From assembly GCA_003539495.1 (NCBI GenBank), contig DPPB01000004.1, positions 1 through 64,000 on the forward strand: a stretch of DNA of 64,000 bases, in the 5' to 3' direction. This stretch comes from Oscillibacter sp. (lineage in GTDB: Bacteria; Bacillota; Clostridia; Oscillospirales; Oscillospiraceae). This document shows positions 34,253-40,767 of the stretch, piece by piece. How positions within the stretch are numbered: position 1 is the first letter of the stretch; each line of letters starts with the position of its first letter. The translations under genes and the position numbers were made by a program. The notes beneath the pieces were generated by a model. That model was not told the origin of the DNA. It did not search any database and worked only from the letters and a program-made list of their open reading frames with translations.

Positions 34253-34460
34253 ATTGATTCATAGTAGGATTATCTGTCCGCTCAAGCAGATAGTCTATGG
34301 ACACCCCAAAATATTCGGCAAAGAGGATAAGAGTTGCATAATCAGCCTCTCGCACGCCATTTTCATAGCGACTGACGGCGTTTTGATTCAATCCCAGATC
34401 CATCGCCAACTTTAATTGCGAAATATGTCGTTGTTCTCTCAAATATTTTAATCGTTTCAT
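34251..34460 (-). CDS. XRE-family small repressor
   Basis: This 69-residue single helix-turn-helix protein of the Cro/C1 type has Gln-Leu-Lys-Leu-Ala-Met-Asp-Leu-Gly-Leu-Asn-Gln-Asn-Ala-Val-Ser-Arg-Tyr-Glu as recognition region (about 15-33) and the common end Ser-Ile-Asp-Tyr-Leu-Leu-Glu-Arg. It faces the TM2 gene, and a 17-bp palindrome in the shared promoter is a likely operator. AGAGGTT precedes the ATG. Confidence 0.88.
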   Translation of the reverse strand: MKRLKYLREQRHISQLKLAMDLGLNQNAVSRYENGVREADYATLILFAEYFGVSIDYLLERTDNPTMNQ

Positions 34461-34470
34461 ATAGAACCTC

Positions 34471-34523
34471 TTGACAAAATAATACCAAATTGGTATTATA
34501 AAAATATCCCGTTTCGGGATATT
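34471..34523 (+). promoter_or_regulatory. TM2 gene promoter with palindromic operator
   Basis: TTGACA (34471-34476), a 17-bp spacer and TATTAT (34494-34499). The palindrome AATACCAAATTGGTATT (34481-34497) fills the spacer and covers part of the -10. A second perfect palindrome, AATATCCCG-ttt-CGGGATATT (34503-34523), lies just after the start of transcription. Confidence 0.65.
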
Positions 34524-34548
34524 ACATACATTCAGGAGGAGAGAATTT

Positions 34549-34884
34549 ATGGATGCGCAAAAGGTGGATTTATTTGTGATGACGAATCAAAAATATTTCC
34601 CGGCAGAAAAGATCGTTTATCTGAAGGATAAGCTCCTGCAGACGAATGAATCGAAATTCAACCTGGTGACTTCCACGGAGCTTAAAGACCCGACAACCAT
34701 TTTGCTGGTTTCCATTTTCCTCGGTGCGCTGGGGATCGATCGCTTCATGCTTGGTGAAACGGGGATGGGTATTTTGAAGCTGCTGACGCTGGGCTGCTTT
34801 GGAATACTGACCATTGTGGACTGGTTCACTGTGCAGAAAAAGGCAAGAGAATTAAACTTCAATAAATTGATGGTTTTGCTGTAA
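34549..34884 (+). CDS. TM2-domain membrane protein
   Basis: This 111-residue protein has a soluble helical N half (1-50) followed by two membrane helices with the TM2 signature Gly-x-x-Gly-Ile-Asp-Arg-Phe-x-Leu-Gly near 63-71 and a Trp-Phe ending. The function is unknown. AGGAGGAGAG precedes the ATG. It is divergent from the XRE repressor, which likely controls it. Confidence 0.82.
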   Translation: MDAQKVDLFVMTNQKYFPAEKIVYLKDKLLQTNESKFNLVTSTELKDPTTILLVSIFLGALGIDRFMLGETGMGILKLLTLGCFGILTIVDWFTVQKKARELNFNKLMVLL

Positions 34885-34895
34885 AAAATGCAGAC

Positions 34896-34938
34896 AAAAT
34901 GGCTCTCATCGTCATATAGGCGATGGGAGCCATTTTTG
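34896..34938 (+). terminator. Terminator after the TM2 gene
   Basis: AAAATGGCTC pairs with GAGCCATTTTT, with an inner CATCG/CGATG stem. Confidence 0.8.
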
Positions 34939-34950
34939 ATTCTCCGCCCA

Positions 34951-34979
34951 TTGACGCGGGCGGCGAATCATAGTACAAT
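34951..34979 (+). promoter_or_regulatory. feo operon promoter
   Basis: TTGACG (34951-34956), a 17-bp spacer and TACAAT (34974-34979). CCGCCC and GGGCGG flank the -35 and could form an operator. No Fur box is evident. Confidence 0.65.
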
Positions 34980-35011
34980 GCAGGAAAACAGCCAAGACGG
35001 AGTGAGAAAAA

Positions 35012-35242
35012 ATGACACTGAATGAGATGAAGATCGGCAGCACTGCTGTGATACGCCAGGTGGGTGGCGAGGGACCCCTGCGGTGCCGTCTTTTAGATAT
35101 GGGCTTAATCCCCGGGACTAAGGTCACGCTGCAAAAAGTGGCGCCTATGGGCGATCCCATTGAGATCCGCGTACGGGGCTATGAGCTGACGCTGCGTGTG
35201 GAGGACGGACAAAAAATTCAGGTGGAGGAGGTAAAGGCATGA
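35012..35242 (+). CDS. feoA: Ferrous iron transport protein A
   Basis: This 76-residue SH3-like protein has the FeoA pattern: Arg-Leu-Leu-Asp-Met-Gly-Leu-Ile-Pro-Gly-Thr in the middle, then Pro-Met-Gly-Asp-Pro-Ile-Glu-Ile-Arg-Val-Arg-Gly-Tyr and a Leu-Arg end. It helps FeoB take up Fe2+. GGAGTGAG precedes the ATG. It overlaps feoB by four bases. Confidence 0.93.
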   Translation: MTLNEMKIGSTAVIRQVGGEGPLRCRLLDMGLIPGTKVTLQKVAPMGDPIEIRVRGYELTLRVEDGQKIQVEEVKA

Positions 35243-37245
35243 TCTTTGCGTTGGCAGGCAATCAAAATTGCGGCAAGACCACGCTCTTTAACGCCCTTAC
35301 CGGCTCTAACCAGCATGTGGGTAATTTCCCCGGCGTGACGGTGGACCAGAAGATCGGTGAGATTAAGGACGGCAAGAGCGGCTCAGTGGTAGATCTGCCG
35401 GGTATCTACTCCCTGCGCCCCTACACCCAGGAGGAGATCGTGACCCGGGACTTTATTCTCAAGGGAAAGCCCGACGGGATCATCAATATCGTGGATGCTA
35501 CCAATATTGAGCGAAATCTCTATCTGACACTGCAGCTGTTGGAGCTGCGGGTGCCCATGGTGCTGGCCCTGAACATGATGGACGAGGTCCGCGCCAACGG
35601 CGGGACCATAGATGTGCAGGAGTTGAGCCACTGCTTGGGCATTCCGGTGGTGCCCATCAGTGCGGTGAAGGGCGAGGGCGTGTCGGAGCTGCTGGATCAA
35701 GCAGTACACACCGCCCGCACAAAGACCTTGCCCAAGGTATACGACTTCTGCTCGGAGGAGTCTGCGGTGCATCGGTGCATCCACGCGGTGGTGCATATGA
35801 TCCAAGACCACGCCGACAAGGCGGACATCCCGGCGAGATTTGCTACTACGAAGCTCATTGAGGGCGATGAAAACATCCTGCAGCAGCTTCAGCTGGATCA
35901 AAACGAAAAGGAGCTGCTGGAGCACTGCATCGTGCAGATGGAGAACGAGAGCGGGCTGGACCGCAATGCCGCTCTGGCGGATATGCGCTACAGCTTCATT
36001 GAGAATGTGGTGCAGATCTGTGTGGTCAAGTGCCACGAGAGCAAGGAACACCGCCGCTCGGTGCAAATGGACAAGGTGCTCACGGGCAAGTATACGGCCC
36101 TGCCGGTATTTTTCGGCGTGATGCTTCTGATTTTCTACCTGACCTTCAACCTTATCGGTCAGAACCTGTCTGATTTTCTCAGTCTGGGCATTGATAAGCT
36201 GACCCTGGTAGTGGACAAGGGCCTCACGGCCTACGGCATCAATCCGGTGGTGCATAGTCTCATTGTAGACGGCGTTTTTGCCGGTGTGGGCAGCGTGCTG
36301 TCGTTCCTGCCCATCATCGTCACGCTGTTTTTCTTCCTGTCCATTTTGGAGGATACCGGCTACATGGCCCGGGTGGCCTTTGTCATGGACAGACTTCTGC
36401 GAAAGATTGGTCTGTCCGGGCGCAGCTTTGTGCCTATGCTTATCGGCTTCGGCTGCACGGTGCCGGCCATCATGGCTACCCGCACGGTCTCCTCGGACCG
36501 AGATCGGAAGATGACTATACTCCTGACGCCGTATATGAGCTGCTCGGCAAAAATCCCCATTTATGCGGTGTTTTCAGCAGCGTTTTTTCCGGATCACGCA
36601 GCGCTGGTGATGATTGGCCTATATGTGACGGGTATTGTGCTGGGTATCCTGCTGGCGCTGGTGCTGAAGGATACGGCTTTTCGAGGGCAGCCGGTCCCCT
36701 TCGTGATGGAGCTGCCCAACTACCGCATGCCCTCGGCCAAGAGCGTGGGCCTGCTGCTGTGGGAAAAGGCTCGGGACTTCCTGGAGCGGGCCTTCACGGT
36801 CATTTTCCTGGCCACCATCATCATTTGGTTCCTGCAGACATTTGATGCCAAGCTCAATGTGGTCACGGACAGTGCGGATAGTCTCCTGGCGCTGGTGGGC
36901 CAGTTTATTTCCGTTATTTTTAAGCCCTTGGGCTTTAATGATTGGCGGGTGGCCACGGCGCTGATCTCCGGCTTCACGGCCAAGGAGGCGGTGGTATCCA
37001 CCCTGGCGGTGCTGCTGGGCACCAGCACGGCGAACCTGGGAGCGGCGCTGAGCGCGCTATTCACGCCGCTTTCCGCCCTGTCCTTCCTGGTGTTCACGCT
37101 TTTGTATACACCGTGTATCGCAGCGGTGACCACCATCCGCCGGGAGCTGGGCTCTTTCTGGAGAATGCTGGGCGTAGTGCTGCTGCAGTGCTCAGTGGCC
37201 TGGCTGGTGGGCATGCTGGTGTATCAGGTCGGAGGCTTGCTATGA
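35239..37245 (+). CDS. feoB: Ferrous iron transporter B
   Basis: This 668-residue protein has an N-terminal GTPase (Gly-Asn-Gln-Asn-Cys-Gly-Lys-Thr-Thr G1, Asp-Leu-Pro-Gly G3, Asn-Met-Met-Asp G4), a helical guanine-dissociation domain, and about eight membrane helices with two Gate regions. The G1 has Cys where Ser is usual in Gly-Asn-Pro-Asn-Ser-Gly-Lys. It brings in Fe2+. It overlaps both neighbours (ATGA type). Confidence 0.95.
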   Translation: MIFALAGNQNCGKTTLFNALTGSNQHVGNFPGVTVDQKIGEIKDGKSGSVVDLPGIYSLRPYTQEEIVTRDFILKGKPDGIINIVDATNIERNLYLTLQLLELRVPMVLALNMMDEVRANGGTIDVQELSHCLGIPVVPISAVKGEGVSELLDQAVHTARTKTLPKVYDFCSEESAVHRCIHAVVHMIQDHADKADIPARFATTKLIEGDENILQQLQLDQNEKELLEHCIVQMENESGLDRNAALADMRYSFIENVVQICVVKCHESKEHRRSVQMDKVLTGKYTALPVFFGVMLLIFYLTFNLIGQNLSDFLSLGIDKLTLVVDKGLTAYGINPVVHSLIVDGVFAGVGSVLSFLPIIVTLFFFLSILEDTGYMARVAFVMDRLLRKIGLSGRSFVPMLIGFGCTVPAIMATRTVSSDRDRKMTILLTPYMSCSAKIPIYAVFSAAFFPDHAALVMIGLYVTGIVLGILLALVLKDTAFRGQPVPFVMELPNYRMPSAKSVGLLLWEKARDFLERAFTVIFLATIIIWFLQTFDAKLNVVTDSADSLLALVGQFISVIFKPLGFNDWRVATALISGFTAKEAVVSTLAVLLGTSTANLGAALSALFTPLSALSFLVFTLLYTPCIAAVTTIRRELGSFWRMLGVVLLQCSVAWLVGMLVYQVGGLL

Positions 37246-37379
37246 GTACGTTGGATTGGCTCCTTTTGGCCGCCATTCTGGTGGGTGCCGCCGTGGCGCT
37301 GGTGCATCTGCTCAGGGGTAAAAAGGGTGGCTGCTGCGGTGATTGCCGATCCTGCTGCGGCTGTCACAAAATGAAATAG
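37242..37379 (+). CDS. FeoB-associated Cys-rich membrane protein
   Basis: This 45-residue protein has one membrane helix (about 5-23) and then a Lys-rich and Cys-rich tail with six cysteines (Cys-Cys-Gly-Asp-Cys, Cys-Cys-Gly-Cys). This is the small protein often seen at the end of feo operons in Firmicutes. It may pass or hold iron at the membrane. Its ATG overlaps the feoB stop. Confidence 0.85.
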   Translation: MSTLDWLLLAAILVGAAVALVHLLRGKKGGCCGDCRSCCGCHKMK

Positions 37380-37474
37380 TCAGGACGGGCAGGTGCTTCG
37401 GCATCTGCCTGTTTTTTCGGGGACTGGCACATTTTGCTGCCCGGGGACATAGGATGCCCACAGGGGTGGATGCT

Positions 37475-37759
37475 ATGCTGAATCGTTTCACACAACTGCG
37501 GCGCAAGGAGGTCATCAACCTCTGCGACGGCTGCCGGCTGGGCTGCGTGGGGGATGTGGAGATAAAGCTGCCGGAGGGAGAGGTTCGGGCGCTGATCGTA
37601 TTTGGCCCGTGCCGGTTTTTCGGCCTGTTCGGCAGGGGAGAGGATTACTACATACCCTGGGAGTGTATACAGAAATTCGGGGACGACATCATTCTCATCG
37701 ACAAGCCCTTTCAGCGCCGGAACGTCCCGCCCGACCGCAAACACAGACGCTGGGGATGA
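37475..37759 (+). CDS. YlmC/YmxH family PRC-barrel sporulation protein
   Basis: This 94-residue protein is a PRC-barrel fold with Leu-Arg-x-Lys-Glu-Val-Ile-Asn-Leu-Cys-Asp-Gly-x-Arg-Leu-Gly near the start, as in YlmC/YmxH. Those genes are conserved in spore-formers, with an unclear role. The ATG at 37475 has AGGGGTGG at 5 bases; the frame is open upstream but with no good start. It stands between the feo operon and rpsB. Confidence 0.82.
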   Translation: MLNRFTQLRRKEVINLCDGCRLGCVGDVEIKLPEGEVRALIVFGPCRFFGLFGRGEDYYIPWECIQKFGDDIILIDKPFQRRNVPPDRKHRRWG

Positions 37760-37794
37760 ACCGGAAAAAACGGCAGAAATTATAGAAAAACCAC

Positions 37795-37823
37795 TTGCAA
37801 TTTATGTTTTAATATGGTATTAT
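37795..37823 (+). promoter_or_regulatory. rpsB-tsf promoter
   Basis: TTGCAA (37795-37800), a 17-bp spacer and TATTAT (37818-37823). About 100 nt of leader follow. Confidence 0.8.
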
Positions 37824-37828
37824 ATTTC

Positions 37829-37932
37829 AGCATTCCGCACAGGCTTGGACTCTCGGTCGGTGCCGTATTGGTTGGCCGGGGGGAGGAAAAGTCTGGAGGG
37901 TAAAACTAAAAATCAAAGGAGAACTGAACAAA
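37829..37932 (+). promoter_or_regulatory. rpsB leader, possible S2-binding control region
   Basis: This G-rich leader of about 100 nt has several short stems (GGTTGGCCGGGG region, GAGGAAAAGTC, TGGAGGG) and a second Shine-Dalgarno-like GGAGG well ahead of the real one at 37917-37922. S2 operons are often autoregulated through such leaders. I cannot assign it to a known class. Confidence 0.35.
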
Positions 37933-38670
37933 ATGGCAAATCAGAATGTTGTTTCCATGAAGGCTCTGCTGGAGGCCGGCGTACACTTCGGCCACCAGAC
38001 CCGCCGCTGGAACCCCAAGATGGCTCCCTACATTTACACCGAGCGCAACGGGATCTACATCATCGACCTGCAGAAGACCGTGAAGAAGCTGGAGGAGGCT
38101 TACAACTTCGTGCGTGAGCTCAGCGAGTCCGGCCAGAGCCTGCTGTTCGTGGGCACCAAGAAGCAGGCACAGGAGGCCATCAAGGACGAGGCTCTGCGCT
38201 GCAACATGTTCTATGTAAACGCCCGTTGGCTGGGCGGCATGATGACCAACTTCAAGACCATGCGCACCCGTGTGGACCGCCTGAATCAGCTGAAGGCCAT
38301 GCAGGCTGACGGCACCTTCGACATGCTGCCCAAGAAGGAAGTTATCAAGCACCTGGGCGAGATCGAGAAGCTGGAGAAGTATCTGGGCGGCGTGAAGGAA
38401 ATGAAGAAGCTGCCCGGCGCCCTGTTCATCGTGGACACCCGCAAGGAGCGCAACGCCATTGCTGAGGCACACCGCCTGGGCATTCCCGTTGTGGCCATTG
38501 CCGATACCAACTGCGATCCCGACGAGATCGATTATCCCATCCCCGGCAACGATGACGCCATCCGTGCCATCAAGCTGATCTCCTCCGTCATGGCCAATGC
38601 CATGATCGAGGGCCGCCAGGGCGAGCAGACCGAGGAGGCCGCCGCTCCCGCCGAGGAAACCGCCGAATAA
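37933..38670 (+). CDS. rpsB: Ribosomal protein S2
   Basis: This 245-residue S2 has Met-Lys-x-Leu-Leu-Glu-Ala-Gly-Val-His-Phe-Gly-His-Gln-Thr-Arg-Arg-Trp-Asn-Pro at the start, Phe-Val-Gly-Thr-Lys-Lys-Gln-Ala, and Asp-Thr-Asn-Cys-Asp-Pro near 195. The tail is Glu/Ala-rich. AAAGGAGAAC precedes the ATG. Codon use is strongly biased, as for high expression. Confidence 0.98.
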   Translation: MANQNVVSMKALLEAGVHFGHQTRRWNPKMAPYIYTERNGIYIIDLQKTVKKLEEAYNFVRELSESGQSLLFVGTKKQAQEAIKDEALRCNMFYVNARWLGGMMTNFKTMRTRVDRLNQLKAMQADGTFDMLPKKEVIKHLGEIEKLEKYLGGVKEMKKLPGALFIVDTRKERNAIAEAHRLGIPVVAIADTNCDPDEIDYPIPGNDDAIRAIKLISSVMANAMIEGRQGEQTEEAAAPAEETAE

Positions 38671-38697
38671 GCAAATTCCTTTTACCGCTGAACGAAC

Positions 38698-38726
38698 GGG
38701 GCAGGGCGTGTCCCTGCCCCTTATTT
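38698..38726 (+). terminator. Hairpin between rpsB and tsf
   Basis: GGGGCAGGG pairs with CCCTGCCCC, then TTATTTT. It can cut down read-through into tsf. Confidence 0.7.
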
Positions 38727-38755
38727 TGTAAATAATTGAACTGGAGGATATAAAA

Positions 38756-39682
38756 ATGGCTTTTAGTGCTGCTGATGTTAAGACTCTGCGCGAGATGACC
38801 GGCGTGGGCATGATGGATTGCAAGAAGGCTTTGGTGGAGACCGATGGCGATATGGACAAGGCTGTGGAGTACCTGCGTGAAAAGGGCCTGGCCAAGGCTG
38901 CCAAGAAGGCCGGCCGCATCGCTGCCGAGGGCATGAGCTATGTGTGCGTGGAAAACGGCGCTGCCGCTATGGTGGAGGTAAACTGCGAGACCGACTTCTG
39001 CGCTAAGAGTGATTCCTTCGTGGCATTCGTCAAGGACATTGCCAAGACCGTCCTGGAGTGCAATCCCGCCGATGTGGATGCGCTGATGAACTGCAAGTAT
39101 GCCGGGTCCGACCTGACCGTGGCTGAGACCATGCCCGAGAAGGTCATGTCTATCGGTGAGAACCTGCAGATCCGCCGCTTTGTTCGTATGGATACCAACA
39201 CCTCTGTGGGTTATGTCCATGCCGGCGGCAAGATCGGTGTGCTGGTGAACTTGGCCGTGGAGGGCGGCGTCGACGCCACCGAGATCGGCAAGAACGTCGC
39301 CATGCAGATCGCCGCTCTGAATCCCCGCTTCTGGGATAAGTCCCAGGTGAGCCAGGAGGTGCTGGACGAGGAGAAGAAGGTGGCCCTGGCTCTCATGGAC
39401 CAGGATCCCAAGATGGCCTCCAAGCCCGCTCAGGTCAAGGAGAAGATCGTCATGGGCAAGATGAACAAGTTCTATCAGGAGAACTGCCTGCTGCAGCAGG
39501 AGTTCGTCCGTGGTGACCTGTTCACCGGCTCTGTGGAGGGTTACATTGCCGACGCTGCCAAGAAGCTGGGCGGCTCCGTGAAGTTTGTGGATGCTGTGCG
39601 CTTCGCCACCGGCGAGGGCATTGAGAAGAAGCAGGAGGACTTCGCCGCTGAGGTCGCTGCCCAGATGAACATGGGCAAGTAA
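38756..39682 (+). CDS. tsf: Elongation factor Ts
   Basis: This 308-residue protein has Leu-Arg-Glu-Met-Thr-Gly-Val-Gly-Met-Met-Asp-Cys-Lys-Lys-Ala-Leu at the start (UBA-like) and Val-Asn-Cys-Glu-Thr-Asp-Phe, the two EF-Ts signatures. It exchanges GDP for GTP on EF-Tu. GGAGGATA precedes the ATG. Confidence 0.98.
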   Translation: MAFSAADVKTLREMTGVGMMDCKKALVETDGDMDKAVEYLREKGLAKAAKKAGRIAAEGMSYVCVENGAAAMVEVNCETDFCAKSDSFVAFVKDIAKTVLECNPADVDALMNCKYAGSDLTVAETMPEKVMSIGENLQIRRFVRMDTNTSVGYVHAGGKIGVLVNLAVEGGVDATEIGKNVAMQIAALNPRFWDKSQVSQEVLDEEKKVALALMDQDPKMASKPAQVKEKIVMGKMNKFYQENCLLQQEFVRGDLFTGSVEGYIADAAKKLGGSVKFVDAVRFATGEGIEKKQEDFAAEVAAQMNMGK

Positions 39683-39701
39683 TTCTTGCTGTAATACGAA
39701 T

Positions 39702-39735
39702 AAAAAGGACGGCTTCCTTGGAAGTCGTCCTTTTT
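39702..39735 (+). terminator. Terminator after tsf
   Basis: AAAAAGGACGGCTTCC pairs with GGAAGTCGTCCTTTTT (one mismatch). Confidence 0.88.
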
Positions 39736-39832
39736 GTATGCAAATGTAGCCTGCTGTTGCGAACCGGCGGCGGATGTCACTGGCGTAGCAATCCGTATCC
39801 TGCCGGAATGAGAGAAATATAGCTGTGCTTTA

Positions 39833-40399
39833 TTACAGCTTCTCTAACTGCTCCGGGCTGTCGATGTCAATAAGCTGAGTGGGGGAGACCTCCATCAGCA
39901 GCAGCTCCCCCTCATGGGCCAGAATCACCGAGCGACCACCGCAGTCGCCGGTGAGGGCCATCAGCTCCGGGAAAAAACGGGCAGGAAAGATACAGGGGTT
40001 GCCTCGCCGACCTCTATGACCAAGGCCCACAATGCGGTCCGGATGGGCGGCGGCAAAGCCGATGAGATCAGCTACAGTTTCTTTTTTCAGCCGGGGCTGA
40101 TCCGCCACTTGAAACATCACTGCGTCGCAATCTGCCAGGGCCGCCAGGCCGATGCGGATGGACTCGCTCTGCCCCCGCTCCGGATATGGGTTGTGCAGGG
40201 GGGTGAAGCTGTATTTTTCCGCCAGCGCCGCCACCTGGGGATACTGAGTTACCACCACCACGCGATGGAGCTTATCCCCGGGAATGGCGGACAGGGCGTA
40301 GTTTATCAGCGTTTCTCCGCACCCCAGATCCACTGTCAGCTTATTCTCGCCGAAGCGGCGGCCAAGGCCCGCCGCCATTAAAACACATCCGATTTTCAT
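39833..40399 (-). CDS. mocA: MocA-like molybdenum cofactor nucleotidyltransferase
   Basis: This 188-residue enzyme of the MobA/IspD fold has Leu-Met-Ala-Ala-Gly-Leu-Gly-Arg-Arg-Phe-Gly-x-Asn-Lys near the start (nucleotide binding) and Gln-Val-Ala-Asp-Gln-Pro in the middle (metal Asp). It resembles MocA (CTP to molybdopterin) and the version that travels with selenium-dependent molybdenum hydroxylases. It is divergent from the hydroxylase operon, which supports that role. The ATG at 40399 has AAGGAG upstream; a GTG three codons earlier overlaps that site. Confidence 0.85.
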   Translation of the reverse strand: MKIGCVLMAAGLGRRFGENKLTVDLGCGETLINYALSAIPGDKLHRVVVVTQYPQVAALAEKYSFTPLHNPYPERGQSESIRIGLAALADCDAVMFQVADQPRLKKETVADLIGFAAAHPDRIVGLGHRGRRGNPCIFPARFFPELMALTGDCGGRSVILAHEGELLLMEVSPTQLIDIDSPEQLEKL

Positions 40400-40460
40400 G
40401 AGCAACACTCCTTGTCCGTAGTATACCCGGATCCTATCTTTTTTGTCAATGGAATTTACT

Positions 40461-40643
40461 GCCGGTTTACAAGGGCAGGCACGTCTGCCAGAGCGCCTTT
40501 GCGGTACTTTTAGTCCTTCTCACCTTGGCGGGTGTCAGCCTGCCTGCGGGTGGAAAAGCGAAAATCCATCGAGAATCTATCGCCGGCAGGTGCGAAGCGT
40601 TTCTGCCCGTCAAAACCGTGGCTGCCCCTGTTAACCGATGGCA
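40461..40643. repeat. Palindromic repeat, copy 2 (long form)
   Basis: GGTTTACAAGGGCAGGCAC at the left end and GTGGCTGCCCCTGTTAACC at the right end are imperfect inverted repeats about 180 bp apart. They match the element at 21806-21859. No frame of note lies within. It may be a small non-coding mobile element or its remains. Confidence 0.45.
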
Positions 40644-40767
40644 TCATTATTTACAAAATAGAATCACGAATTCCCTTTTCAATGCGGACGTTTTATGATA
40701 CAATGCATCATAGTTATATGTGATGTACTATATTCTTTTATTAAATTTGCATAAGGGAGGCTATACA
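40644..40767 (+). promoter_or_regulatory. Hydroxylase operon promoter region
   Basis: An A/T-rich stretch has TACAAT at 40699-40704 and only a weak -35 (TTTTCA at 40676). Half-sites ATGCATCAT and ATATGTGATGTA follow. The weak -35 suggests an activator. The regulator is not in the window. Confidence 0.35.

Noticed and set aside
34251..34884. Toxin-antitoxin system
   Set aside because: The XRE and TM2 genes are divergent, not an operon, and TM2 proteins are not known toxins; simple repression explains the layout.
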